This document shows, in pieces, positions 1 to 11,262 of a stretch of DNA of 64,000 nucleotides (positions are counted from its first letter, which is position 1; every line of letters starts with the position of its first letter). The notes beneath the pieces are model-generated. The model saw nothing but the letters and a program-made list of their open reading frames with translations. It had not been told where the DNA came from and ran no database searches. This DNA is from Rhabditoides inermis (Eukaryota; Nematoda; Chromadorea; Rhabditida; Rhabditidae): NCBI GenBank assembly GCA_963966185.1, contig CAWZYM010000010.1, forward strand, positions 87,501-151,500, in the 5' to 3' direction. Position numbers and translations under genes: made by a program.

Positions 1-803
1 GTGAAGCGGTCGAGCGCCTGCTCGAAATTGCCCTCCTGAATTGATTAAATGATGAAATTATGACTATGAGATTCACTCTTCTCCTGATAGCAGAATTTTA
101 CTGCTTTGTTTTCGATAAGAGAATATGATCTACGAGACTTTTTAGGATTGCGATATGATAATGATTCAATCTGCTCTGTTCTTTTAGGAACAGTATGAGA
201 ATAATTTGATCTACTTTGTTCTTTACATAATTTGACTAGCTTGGATCAATCAATCGTTTATCCGTAATCGTTTTATCTGAGTGAATATGATAACACAATT
301 ATAGTGATATGGAGCAAACAGTAGTGCCTGATAGATACATCGTAATCGAATCTGCTCTGTTCTTTTAGCTTGGATCACTTTAGGATTACTGTATAAATAA
401 AAAATCTCACTTTATAATCCAGACACGCATGATTGACGGCCGTATCCGGATCATCCGATGGCAGTTGATCGACGAGAACTCTGTAAATAACGTAATGTTG
501 TATTTGTATTTGTATCTTTCATATCATCGTGGACTCACATCTATATCTATATGGTATTTTACTCTTTATATCTTTTCTAGCTTCGTGGGTGGTCTTATCG
601 TCGTGGGTGGTCTTATCGTCGTGGGTGGTCTCACCTCGCGTTTTGCAGATCCTCCTCCTGGTATTTGATCGCCGCCTTCAGCTTCACCACGTCGGTGAGA
701 CGCTCCGGATCGTCCACCTGTTACAGAATCTCCCTCTCCCTCTCTCTCTCTCTCTCTCTGTCTCTCTCTGTCTCTCTCTCTCTCTCTCTCTTCCTCTCTC
801 CCC

Positions 804-843
<40 letters not shown>

Positions 844-1449
844 TCTCTACCTGTGCGAGGACGGCGTTCGCTTCTGGCAGCTGCGCGGCGTGATAGAGCG
901 CCTGCGCGTGGTAGAGACGATACTCCGTGAAGTCTGATGACGTCATCATTAGAAATAGAGGGTACAGAGAAGAAGGGAGGGAGAGAGAGAGAAAGAGAGA
1001 GAGAGATAGAGATAGAGAGAGAGAGAGATGAGAGAGATGAGATGACGTCACCCGGATACAGCTCGCTGAGCTGCTCGTAGCAGTCGACCGCCGCCGGGTA
1101 GTCCTGCGTGTAGAAGTAGCAGTAGCCGAGCAGCGACAGCGCTGCGCGATTCTGAAGAAGCGGTTTCATCCCAGAGCGATAGTTTTCGATCTGCCTCGCT
1201 TGCGGTTCGAAATACGGTGCCATAATCGTATGCCTCTTATGTTTGTGCGCTCTTGCCGAGAGCTGACTCTCCGTCTTCCTCTGATCTACCCCATCGCGCG
1301 CAACTTATTGCGAGCATTGAACTATACAATGATTCTCAATTCTCAATAGTTATATATGTTACAAAAAGAGACATTGTTGGTCGAGTCAAGTTAACAATAG
1401 ACACAGTACGGTGAGGCAGATGAGACTCGATGAGAGAGAGCGAGAGAGA

Positions 1450-1485
<36 letters not shown>

Positions 1486-1504
1486 GGAGGCAGGGTGGAA
1501 GAGA

Positions 1505-1553
<49 letters not shown>

Positions 1554-1747
1554 ACCCACCGTGGTCGCCCGTTGCAGCTCGTACTGCAGCACCCGGATCG
1601 CTTCACTGTATTTGTGGTCCTTGATCTGAAACATTATTTGTTTGCAAATTCTCCATGTAACTGCACTCGATAACTCTGACTTACCACACCATCAAGAAAT
1701 GGTAATAAAAATAGCAATATGATACGTGGATATATAACAAATCATAT

Positions 1748-1812
<65 letters not shown>

Positions 1813-1933
1813 AACAAATCATATACTCGGTTTTGCGAGCAGTCATATAAATATGCCTCGATCCTCTTCTCACCATTCCATAGATGGTACTGGTGAACTC
1901 TCCATCTTTTATCGTGTTGGCTGCAAACGCCAT
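1..1933 (-). CDS. dyf-1: IFT70 / TTC30 (DYF-1) intraflagellar transport protein, N-terminal part, cut by window edge
   Basis: Seven minus-strand exons join in frame: 1874-1933, 1560-1625, 1052-1151, 851-933, 635-717, 411-480 and 1-35 (continues outside). The start MAFAANTIKDGEF and the TPR-like segments NRAALSLLGYCYF, DCYEQLSELYP, FTEYRLYHAQALY and VVKLKAAIKYQEEDL follow the N-terminus of the TTC30/IFT70 family in order. Known family role: TPR-repeat subunit of the IFT-B complex, needed for anterograde transport and axoneme glutamylation in cilia; in nematodes this means sensory neurons. The start codon directly follows an acceptor-like TTTTCAG, suggesting trans-splicing. About 175 residues are visible of a family length near 650, so the remaining three quarters lie left of the window. 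An X-box about 100 bp upstream supports the call. Introns are largely (GA)n/(CT)n. Confidence 0.93.
1170..1315 (-). repeat. Dispersed repeat, family A copy in IFT70 intron
   Basis: Reverse-complement copy of the element at 7434-7575 and 12326-12530. It begins (minus strand) with ATGCTCGCAATAAGTT like the 12.3-kb copy and lies in the intron right upstream of IFT70 exon 3. Confidence 0.6.
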
Positions 1934-2035
1934 CTGAAAAGAACAAGTGAACAAACTAATTTAATTACAAACATAATAATATCCTAAACAAAAGAAAAAG
2001 TCCACAAGTGAGCTCTACACCACGCGCGCGTCCCA

Positions 2036-2049
2036 GTCTCCTTGGCAAC
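2036..2049 (+). promoter_or_regulatory. X-box (RFX/DAF-19 site) upstream of the IFT70 gene
   Basis: GTCTCCTTGGCAAC fits the nematode X-box consensus RYYNYYWTRRNRAC at all 14 positions. It lies 103 bp upstream of the IFT70 start codon at 1933, the usual distance for DAF-19 target genes encoding cilia components. The site is roughly palindromic, so orientation is not important. Function is inferred from motif plus gene identity. Confidence 0.8.
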
Positions 2050-2120
2050 TCAACCGACCCAACGCAGCGCGCGAACGCGAACCCTATTCCCCTCACCCCT
2101 TCCCCTTTTCTACTAAAGGT

Positions 2121-2257
2121 GTGGACAGCCTCTTCGGAAACCGATTCCGAAGTAATTCGAAGTAGTTGGAGAGCATTCGCAAGTAGTTTGAAGTGGTTGG
2201 GGCATTTCGGATGTAGTTGAGAGGCATTTTGGCAGTAGCTTGAAGAGACTGACCGCT
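2121..2257. repeat. MITE-like element, TCAGTCTCTTCGAAAC-type ends
   Basis: The right end (GAAGAGACTGACCGCT) is the reverse complement of the left ends of similar elements elsewhere in the window; the left end (GTGGACAGCCTCTTCGG) is a diverged version. The internal part has repeated AGTAGTTTGAAGT-like words and matches 35195-35312 over its length. Confidence 0.55.
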
Positions 2258-2783
2258 ATCCAAACACCACCAATTTCGTAAAACGTCTTTATTATCAACC
2301 ATTCAAAACATAGCTTATACAACGTACGTACAATTTGGTGAATCAAAAACAATCAATAATACGCGAGAGAACGGGGGAGGAACACAAAGGCATCATATAC
2401 TGGATACGCTCTACTACCGTCTCACACACAATCACATCACACGGCTCTCACAGAGCTCCACCATTAGACATTCAAACAAAACTAGTCTAAAAATATAACA
2501 TCACGACTTGAGCTATGATCCTAGTGAATGCGGGCTGCTACAGATTCGGTTAGATTGAGAAATCAAGTACAGTAATATAGGAAAACACGTTTTGGATAAG
2601 TGGGACTGTGGGCCCAACCAGCTATTCTAGAGAGACATGGGAAAACGGATCATCACTTCGCCTTCTCTGCTCGAGCCTGGAATAATAAATAAAATCATTT
2701 TTTTCTTCAAATCAAATATTCATCCAGAATCGCATTTCATGTACCACTATCACTACCGACAATTCGTTGACAAGTCCCGCCCC

Positions 2784-3266
2784 TCACGCTCCGCCCCCAC
2801 CCACCTCCTTCTTCTGCTGCTTGTACTTTTCGTGGACTGCGTGGATGGCGTCCTCCTTCTCCTTGAGCATCTGCTCGAACTTCTCCCGATAGCGGCGCTC
2901 CGCCGATGCAATGTCCGCGCGCAGAGACGCAATCTAAAAAAAATATTCAAAAAATTGCATAGCAGATCGCTGATCGCGTCTCTTTTTCTTAATTGAAAAA
3001 ATCTGCAATGAAAAATGTGAGGATACCAAATTAAATATGCGGAGTGACGCTATCTGCAATGCAACATGTGAGCACACCAAATTAAACATTCCAAACCATG
3101 CAAATGTTCGCAATCTGCAATGGAAAGTGTAAAGGAGTGAAACTAGCAGAAGCAGAGGTTGTTGATTTCTGGGGAACTTCACTTTTGCATGTTTACTATC
3201 ACCCATCCAAATAATAATAAAAAAAACACGAAAACACACACAGTACACTAGCCTAGTCACCCTATG

Positions 3267-3301
<35 letters not shown>

Positions 3302-3321
3302 AAAGAGAGAGTCAGCGAGAC

Positions 3322-3364
<43 letters not shown>

Positions 3365-6249
3365 CTTCTTATCCTTCTCCAGGAGTGCATGGTCCCTGTT
3401 TCCGATGGTGCGCTGCAGCTCGTCGATCTTGTCTTTCAGCTCCTGCACGCGCAGCACATTCTCCACGTCCCCGCCGCCGTCCTTCCGTACCTGAAATGCA
3501 AGCGAGTTAACGTAGCGGTCAGTCTCTTCGAAACTGTGTGTGGAGGTTAATGTTTCGACATATTAACCTACAAACACAAACACACACCAGTCACGACACG
3601 AACAAAAGCAATTACACTGTGCGAAAAAAACTGAAGATACACACAATGAAACCATGAGCGCTTCATACTTCAACCATGCGATGGGAGGTGAAAAAAAGTG
3701 AAAAAGGCTCTGCTCACCTTGAGTACACTGCTCTCCTCCCTCGGGTCGTCCTTGTGCTTTCTCTTCTGCGCGCTGCCGGGCGCACTGCTGCGGGAAGAGT
3801 TGTGAGCCGAAGCGGACGGCTTCTTCGCGCTGGAAAGGTGTGGTCAGTCTCTTCGAAACAGCCCCTTCAAAACGCCTTCGAAACACGTTGTTTGGTCATG
3901 TTTCAAAGCGTTTCGACAATCAGTATCGATGTGAGTTTCGAAGAGACTGACCGCTACTTAAGATTCAAGATTCAAGATTCAAAATTCAAGATTCTCTCAG
4001 CGGCTTAGCACGGAGCGTGAAAGTGAATCGGAAACATCGACACACCACGATAGCCATGCAGCATGGATAAACAATTTTTTTCGCGCTGCAACATGCGAGG
4101 TGGATAAGAACGATCGACATATCTTGTCTGTCGACTGAGAAATCCCCGTTACCATTCAGTTCCGTTTTGCAGATAAACAATGTTAATGTTAGTTGGGAGA
4201 GAATACAATATGCCCGTCCAGAGAAATAATCTTGAAGATGATTACGCCTACTTAAGTGAATAGCACCTATGCTGATTGGATGTTGGAATTGACCGAATGA
4301 CTTTTTTCTTTTCGTAGGAATATACAATTCGCGCACTGGTCTGCAGTAGTGCAACACCTCGGCAAGTGGTCGAATTCTCACTGCGCTTCTGACCGCCATT
4401 CTAGGTCGTTGCCTTCCCACCCACCCGCCCAGTGTAGAGCGGAACCCACCCTCCCACCAGAATGTGAACGGGAGTGAACTAGAATGGCATCAGTTGACTA
4501 TATACGACGTTGCAGAATCAGTCGCTATGCCGTAGAGTAGCACTGTCACATCTGCATCCCGTGTACGTTTACATGACTCACGAATCACGTAGTAATGTAA
4601 CTAACTGGCTCTACTCTTATGCCCTTTCACAGTCCAGCCATCACGGCTATTGTTTCGTGTTTGAACTTATGCACCAGATAGTTATAATTTCCAGAGCTAT
4701 CATTTCCATTAGCCGTCCCTTTTCAGCAGCACCCTGCTCGCGCGGGGAGGCTAATGTTATAATTTCAGATTCGCACGTGGTCGGAAGAAGGGAGAGAGGA
4801 GCGACCCCGCGGCGCCTTCACCAAGTCGGCGAGGAGCCGGAGCCAGACGCACCGACGGCGGCTCCCTCCACGCGTCCCCCTTCCCCTCCCCAACATGCGA
4901 CGCCACGTGCCCTTCCCTCATTGTTCATTCGCTAATGTAGCACTTCCCCACAGTAGTCCACACAGTTGTGTGTTACAATTGGATGCCTCGCTCATTGTAT
5001 TACTGTGGGGTCCGAATACGGCCATCTGTGAGCATAAACCTGTCCCTCCTAAGCGAATTGTATATGGATAATGAAAAATGATTTATCACGTAGAGCAGCG
5101 GAGTGATAATTTTCAAAAATAAACTCCTGTCCAGAGAAATGCTATTGATCACACCGGGACGGGTTAGTTTGTACCATGCCAACATTGTGGGTAGGAATGT
5201 GGCTGATCAACACAACAACCCATACATGGAGGGCTACCTCAGTGAATATGTATGCTAATTAGATGTCGGAATGTGACTGATCAACACAACCCATACCTGG
5301 ATGGCGCCTTGGTGGTCTTGGTCTGCAGCAGGCACATGCGGCACAGGATCGCCTTCGTGTGCTGGAAAACACTTATCAATTGTGCTGCATAGATCCTGAA
5401 TAGGTTTCTAGTTTGTAGTTTGTCTTTCTAGTTTGTAGTTTGTCTTTGTCTATTTTAGAAAGACAAACTATTTCACAAACTATCCTGAATAGGTTTGTCT
5501 TTACGGACTGTGTCAAGAGCATATTGCATATAAGAATACACAGACAACGAGACGATAGGAAACATCGAGCAGTGCTACCTTGGCGGCGGGCTCCTTGCAG
5601 AAGGCGGCCTTGAGCTTGCACTTGGCGCACGACACTGGCGTGCCGAACTTGCGCTCCGAATAGCAGCAGTGAACGCACTTCTGTGAATATAGAAAATAGA
5701 GATAACACACTGGATTGGAAGAGCGGGGTTCTTATTGTGAGAGCATCTCAGTGCAGACAGCAGTCAAGCATATTTACATTGCACACCACATGTCGATGAA
5801 AGCATCATCATAATAAATGCACAGTACTCAGAAAGAAAAAAAGAAAGAAAAAACTACAGATCAGAAACAGGACGTTGATTTCGAAAGTTTACCTCCTACG
5901 GCAGCATCATCTACCCACCCAAATATTACGGTAGTATGTACATTGTTATATTTTCATTTTCGTTATTAATTACTATTATGTATACCTATCCTTGTCGATT
6001 AGAATAAACATTACACTAGCGCACCTGATCGAGGAAGGCGGCGGGCAGTTGGCAGTACTTGCACGTCGTCGGCTTGCCGTACTTGAGCTCGTTCTTCTGG
6101 CACTTCTCGCACTGGACCGCCGCGCCGCTGAACACGTAAACAAATAAACAACAAATCAATCAATAAACACAAGCGAAGACGTACCCGGATCCGTTAGTGG
6201 CAGGTAGGTCGGCGCGACAGTTGCAGCACTTTTTCATCATTCCTGACAT
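2784..6249 (-). CDS. FAM76-like protein (Cys-rich N-terminus, C-terminal coiled coil)
   Basis: Seven minus-strand exons join in frame: 6185-6249, 6025-6127, 5579-5680, 5297-5361, 3718-3829, 3365-3490, 2784-2933 (240 aa). The N-terminal half has repeated CxxC pairs (KCCNCRADL, QCEKCQKNELKYG, CKYCQLPAAF, KCVHCCYSERKFG, CAKCKLKAAFC, LCRMCLLQ) in the order seen in FAM76A/B, followed by a Ser/Lys-rich linker and a coiled coil (VLRVQELKDKIDELQRTIG, YREKFEQMLKEKEDAIH), also as in FAM76. The family has little assigned biochemistry; human FAM76B is reported as a nuclear speckle protein. The final exon reads into VGGGGA and a stop, where a possible donor (GAG|gtgggt) lies at about 2799-2804, so the true C-terminus could be on another exon. 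The 1.47-kb intron 3830-5296 holds repeats but no gene I can support. Confidence 0.85.
3830..5296. other. Long intron of the FAM76-like gene
   Basis: Apart from the MITE at its left end, this intron shows diverged repeated words (for example around 4240-4300 and 5230-5290, with AGTGAATA..TATGCT..ATTAGATGT similarity, and CCTGTCCAGAGAAAT near 5120 resembling 4215). No open frame here has gene-like features. Confidence 0.5.
3841..3954. repeat. Compact terminal-inverted-repeat element (MITE) in FAM76 intron
   Basis: About 114 bp bounded by GGTCAGTCTCTTCGAAAC on the left and its exact reverse complement GTTTCGAAGAGACTGACC on the right. The interior also has TTTGAAACG-type words in both orientations, giving a hairpin. 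Half-copies of the same end occur at 3511-3535 and 10498-10525, and diverged copies at 2121-2257, 9807-10465 and 35195-35312. It lies just inside the intron, about 12 bp from the exon at 3718-3829. Confidence 0.75.
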
Positions 6250-6691
6250 GGTTTTGTGTGAAAGAATAGGAGGCACAAGACGCGGGGCCGCCTGTGTTTT
6301 GCTGCCTGGGTGGATGGGGCCCAGCAGGAGAGACGCCACTGCAACAACAGCAGTACATACGCGAAACTGGGATAACGATAATTCCACGTCTACAATATCG
6401 CTATACGACGATCGAGTGCAATTCACGACGAAACTACAACAAACAACAATCGAAATGAGACTAGAGCGAGGCGAGAAATGCCCGAGGTAAAAAGTAGAAA
6501 AAACGACGCCGCTGTGAGCGTAGTGAGATTTGTGTTGTGCAACTCGGTGCAGCGTGTAAACTGCGCGTCACAACGGAGCACTAAGCAATTCTGAGCTGCC
6601 AGCGCCGCGTGGCTTTTTACGGTCGCGCTCTTTTCCGTTTTCCGTTATTGTACTGTTTCACGTTACCAGTAACATCTATATATAGTTCGGA
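6250..6691. promoter_or_regulatory. Shared divergent promoter region, FAM76-like / OSTC
   Basis: 442 bp separate the start codons of the minus-strand FAM76-like gene (6249) and plus-strand OSTC (6692). Both are broadly expressed gene types, so a bidirectional promoter is plausible. I see no specific factor site I can defend. Confidence 0.45.
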
Positions 6692-7367
6692 ATGGAGGGT
6701 ATTCTCGAGGCGACGGTGTTCTCGGTGATCGAGCCGCCCAATGTGCGCATCAAGAAGCCCGACTGGATGGAGGTAGGTATCTAATTGGTGTGATTTGCAT
6801 AAACTTATTTGCATAATAGCTGCCCTCGGCGATGTCGGTGTTTGCGTTCGTGCTCACCACGTACTTTATCGTCACCGGCGGCGTCATCTACGACATCATC
6901 AACGAGCCGCCGTCGGTCGGTGAGTGGAGAGAGAGGGAAGACGGAGAAGCGAAGAAGAGAGGGTGATGATGATGTTTTGTGTAACTTTCCGCAATCCATT
7001 CTAGGAACTAACGATTCAATCATATATCGGTACACACAGTAAAAAAAAATATCGACGTATTAGCCTTCGAAACGATAGTATGAAGTGTGGTGCTTCCTCC
7101 TATCATGCGACACCAAATACTGAGATTCGAGCCGAAACGTCGAGGTAAAGATAAGCATATTCCAACAATCGTGGTCCCCGACTCTAACATCTTACAATAC
7201 AATACATCTTGAAAGATGCGTTTCGAAGAATCACCATAATCTCTCGCTCCAGGTTCGACGGTGGACGAGCGCGGCTTCCAGCGTCCGCAGGCCATTCTCC
7301 CAGGCCGCATCAACGGACAGTACATCATGGAGGGACTCGCCGCCAGCTTCATGTTTACACTTGGAGG

Positions 7368-7398
<31 letters not shown>

Positions 7399-8210
7399 GC
7401 TACATATTCACGCTCGGTGGTGCGTTTCAGTTTCGGGGTAGATCAGAGGAAGACGGAGAGTGAGCTCATGAAAATAGCGCGCAAAACAAGAGACGCAAAT
7501 GGTTATGGCACCGTATTTCAAACTGCAAGCGAGGTAGATCGGAAACTATCGCTCTGGCGCAGGCTATACGTTTTGCCCACATATCATATCGTACGCTTCT
7601 CTCTTCCGTGATATTAACTCATGAATCTTGTATTAAGCTATTGTAAATACCATACTAACGACGATTCTGAATAAATAACTGGGTTGTTCCTACTATTTCT
7701 TATCACACCATTCACATGTTCACTTATTATTTGATTTGTGAATCTACTTCAGGCGTCGGTCTCATTCTTCTCACCAAGGCGAACGAGCCGTCGCTCACCC
7801 GCAAGTCGCGCATCATCCTCCTCGCCGTCGGACTCTCATCGGTGGGTAGAGCGATCGATAATTGATCGATAATGATCAATCAGAAGCCCAATCATTGCGC
7901 GTTTCACTACCGCGAGTGCATTCGCCTTCGGATAGCTCTTTACTGGCAGTTACTGTTACAGTAGTATCATTCGATCACTATAGTATCAGTCAGTCACTTT
8001 GCGTTTCCTTAGTTTCCTTCGCATTTTGAAAATTTACTGAACAATATGTCGCAGGCGTATCGAAGGAAAAGAGAGACTGACTGCACTAAATCGAACGATA
8101 GAACCGAAATCAATAAATCGATATTCAATCAATACCCACTCCAGGTCGTTCTCGCCTTCCTCGCCACCCGCACATTCATGCGCGTCAAGATGCCGTCGTA
8201 CGGCTACTGA
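6692..8210 (+). CDS. ostc: OSTC (DC2), subunit of the STT3A oligosaccharyltransferase complex
   Basis: Five exons: 6692-6772, 6820-6919, 7253-7366, 7753-7841, 8145-8210, all in frame, giving 149 aa, the same length as human OSTC. Diagnostic segments are [69 protein letters not shown] and the C-terminal [15 protein letters not shown]. Three hydrophobic stretches fit the three membrane spans of this ER protein. In known complexes OSTC links STT3A to the translocon for co-translational N-glycosylation. An AATAAA lies near 8329. The intron 7367-7752 begins with an (ATA)n run and carries a dispersed repeat at about 7434-7575. Confidence 0.96.
7434..7575 (+). repeat. Dispersed repeat, family A copy in OSTC intron
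   Basis: Starts near GGGTAGATCAGAGGAAGACG and ends near CTATCGCTCTGGCGCAGGC. Matching copies are at about 1170-1315 (minus) and 12326-12530 (plus). Shared internal words include GGCACCGTATTTC and AGCGAGGTAGATCG. No coding capacity. Confidence 0.65.
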
Positions 8211-8688
8211 TCTACAGTACTCCTACAGTACCCTATTTTGTTACCGTACCCATGTTATCACTCCCATATTTATACGTTTTCTGGTCGCCTCCCTCTTTAT
8301 TCCCCCTTACGGTTACGTTTGTGATGCCAATAAACGGCTTTGCCTTCTATTTCGGTTCGCTTCGAAACGATTTCGGCGGCGCGCAAAAAGTGCTCACCTG
8401 GGAGTGGTTGCTGGATGAAAAGGGATGAATAGGCGATCTCGTTTTCGAAACTGTTTTCCCGCTTCCTCGATCCCGAGCGTTCCCTTCGTTTTTGCTATGT
8501 GCCGTCGCCCGATTCCCGATTCCCGTCTATCCTCTAATCGCCCTACCCCAATATATAGGCCGGCTCAGCGCCCGAATTATCACCACAATCATTGCCGTGT
8601 TTCATTAGCGCGAGTGCTTTCGTATGCAGATGACTCGTTTATCTCTCTTGCAACTACTGTTACAGTAATACGTTTGTAATCTTCAGAG
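8211..8688. other. Intergenic, OSTC 3' end to collagen 1 promoter
   Basis: Contains the OSTC 3' UTR with AATAAA near 8329, and at about 8575-8670 a 90-bp stretch resembling 7885-7975 in the last OSTC intron (both carry AATCATTGC, CGCGAGTGC and ACTGTTACAGTA). The acceptor-like CTTCAG just before the collagen ATG suggests trans-splicing. Confidence 0.5.
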
Positions 8689-11075
8689 ATGCAGTTTTCC
8701 AACGTGCTAGTGGGCACAGTCTCGTCCGGATGCTTCGTCGCCATCGTTGCGTCGCTCTTCTACATACAGGTACTGTAGGTGTACTGTAGGGGTACTGTAG
8801 ATGTATTGTAGATGTATTGTAGGTGTACTGTAGGGGTACTGTAGATCCTAGGTCACTGTAATTTCAGGTGATCGTGAACGATATCCACGACATGCGTGAT
8901 GTGATCAACGAGGGCATGGGAGAGTTTAAGGTAATGACTGAATCGATGACGTCATCGGATAAGGTCACATTACAGACCGTCGCCGACGACACTTGGGTGC
9001 GGCTGATGACGCAGCACACCAATCCGACCGGTGTTTCTTCCGACGCCCCGCCCTCGTTCGCCTCGCTCTTCGGAAGGAACAAGAGGAGCAACGATCAGTG
9101 CAGTGAGTATACTGTAGTACTGTACCTGTACTCTCAATTGGGGTACTGTAGACACTACCGCACACTACTCTATAACTATACTGTAGTACTGTACTCTTGA
9201 ATCGGAAACCATAACAAGTAGCGCACTACGTAATATCAATGTTGTAAAAGGTGTTTGAAATCGGATACACGGATACTGTAGCTACTACCGTATTGCAGAC
9301 TGCGGTGTGCAGCAGCGCGGCTGTCCGGCGGGACCTACGGGAGAGCCGGGTCCGCAGGGCGAGCCGGGCTTCCCGGGAGAGGACGGCCGGAACGGACCTC
9401 CTGGTGCGCCCGGACTCGTCTCACCCAGCGAGCCGCTCAACACATCTTGCATCAAGTGCGAGGCGGGCGAGCCCGGATACGCCGGACCCGACGGACCTCC
9501 CGGCGTGCCCGGCATGGATGGACAGAAGGGCAAGCGGGGACCTGTTGGTGAGAACGGCGCGCCCGGACCCGTGGGAGACGTGGGAGAGGCTGGCAGGCCC
9601 GGGAAGGAGGGCAAGAACGGCAAGGACGGGCGGAACGGGGCGCCGGGCACTGTGGCGATGCGCGGCGCGCCCGGGCAGCCGGGACGCGACGGACCCGCTG
9701 GAGCGCAGGGAGACAAGGGACGGTGCGTGTGGTTGCGTGGTTTATACGCCAGGGCGCTAGAAAGTAGTAAGTAAATAGACAGTATAAGTAGGAAATAAGT
9801 GGGATATCAGTCTCCTCGAAGCGCCTTTGAAACACTCAGAGACCGACCGCGGCAGCCGCGGCGGAGGTAACCCCTTCCGCGGCAGTCGCGGCGGAACTAA
9901 AACGTGCCGCGGCAGCCGCGGCGGAGGTTTAGATTTTGGCAGTTCCGCGCCAAGTTCCGCAGTGAGTAAGGTCGCGGAGGTTGCGTTGTACCCTCCGCGC
10001 GCTCATTGCCGCGGAGGATCCCGCGGAATGTCCGTAAACCCGGCTCAAGTAGCGCGCGGCCACCAATCAAGTCAGAAAGCGCGACGTTCAAAACAGATCC
10101 GATAAGATATGATCTCAGAGCGCCTATTTGTTAGAGACGTCATAGTCGAATACTATGGATGACGTGCTCACTTTTGGAAGACCGTAGGCTAGAAGTACGC
10201 TCAATTTTTTCAAGTCTCACTCTTATGATTATGTAGCATTCGCTAGGATTTTTTTTACCTCCGCGGGTCCGATCCGCGGAGGTACCCGCGGAAGCAAAAT
10301 CAGCCGCGGCAGTCGCGGCGGAAGGTACGGCGGCAGCCGCGGCGGAGTCCGCCGCGGCTGCCGCGGAATGTTCCGCCGCGACTGCCGCGGACCGTTTTAC
10401 CTCCGCCGCGGCTGCCGCGGGGTTTATCTCTGCAGGTGAAGGGACTGTTTCGAAGAGACTGATCACACCTTGAGCGTGACACTAGAACTGAAGTAGATGT
10501 CAGTCTCTTTGAAACGCTTTTGAAACACGACCTAACAGCGTGTTGCGAAGGCTTTCTGAAGGGTTTGGCCTTTGGAAGGACCATGTTGACGTGGCGACGT
10601 TCAGGGACGGCGAGAAGGGCCGCGACGGGGACGACGGTCATCCGGGATACCAGGGCAGGGACGGCGCGCCTGGGCTGGTCGGAGAGCCCGGACTGCCCGG
10701 AAGGGACGGAGACGAGGGACAGGCGAGTGGATTTCCAATTTCCAGTTCGATGTTCCACACGCAATGATAGCGATACGTATTATTCATTCAAACTGGTAGA
10801 GAATGTCGTGCGTGGTTTGGTGAGCTCTCTAGTCTTCTCTAGTCATCTCTAGTATTCCGATTATGATTCTTCCATTCTTCCATCCATGTATTCTTCATTC
10901 CCATTGGTAGTGCATGTCAACGGTTTCGTGAGCTCTCTCCTTCTGATTGTTCATTCTCTCTCTTCTTCTGATTCTTTCTTCATTCTAGGTCGGCGCGGAC
11001 GGCGGCTACTGCGAGTGTCCCGGTCACGAGGAGCTGCCCAAGGAGCTGCAGGCCGCGTTCGCCAAGCAGCAGTGA
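8689..11075 (+). CDS. Cuticle collagen 1
   Basis: Exons 8689-8769, 8868-8930, 8976-9102, 9299-9722, 10605-10722, 10989-11075, giving 299 aa, the normal size for a nematode cuticle collagen. The N-terminus has a membrane segment (VSSGCFVAIVASLFYIQ) and the Col_cuticle_N pattern (VIVNDIHDMRDVINEGMGEFK). Cys-flanked Gly-X-Y blocks follow (CPAGPTGEPGPQGEPG, then a non-triplet insert with SCIKCEAG, then longer Gly-X-Y runs), and a short Cys tail (YCECPGHEELPKELQ). These proteins are secreted and cross-linked into the cuticle. The 45-bp intron 8931-8975 is a multiple of three with no stop, so it could be retained; I treat it as an intron because collagen 2 is interrupted at the same place. Intron 10723-10988 has a GC donor (CAG|gcgagt). 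Confidence 0.93.
9807..10465. repeat. GC-rich palindromic repeat block inside a MITE-like frame, collagen 1 intron
   Basis: Two clusters, about 9846-10030 and 10258-10430, are built from CCGCGGCAGCCGCGGCGGA-type units in both orientations, with many SacII-type CCGCGG palindromes. The block is bounded by TCAGTCTCCTCGAAGC on the left and TTTCGAAGAGACTGA on the right, the end sequences of the MITE family seen at 3841-3954. It fills most of intron 9723-10604. Confidence 0.65.
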
Positions 11076-11084
11076 TCCAGCTGC

Positions 11085-11262
11085 CAAGTGTCTTCCAACC
11101 TTCCAAGTATCATCCCTCCACCCCTTTCCTTCCGCGCGCGGGCTTCCAAGTGTCAGCTTCCAAGTGTCAGCTTCCAAGTGTCAGCTTCCAAGTGTCATCT
11201 TCCAAGTGTCAGCTTCCAAGCTGTCATCTGTGATCATCTTCCAAGTATCATCCCTCCACCCC
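11085..11262 (+). repeat. 15-bp tandem repeat in the collagen 1 3' region
   Basis: Repeats of CTTCCAAGTGTCAG with minor variants; a longer word (CAAGTATCATCCCTCCACCCC) also recurs at about 11103 and 11241. Lies just after the stop codon, probably in the 3' UTR. Confidence 0.7.

Larger units (their letters stand above)
1934..2783. other. Intergenic region between FAM76-like and IFT70 genes
   Basis: About 850 bp between two genes both read on the minus strand. It holds the X-box at 2036-2049 and a MITE-like element at about 2121-2257. The rest (2260-2780) has stop codons in all frames and no recognisable gene. Spacing is too large for a typical nematode operon. Confidence 0.6.
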
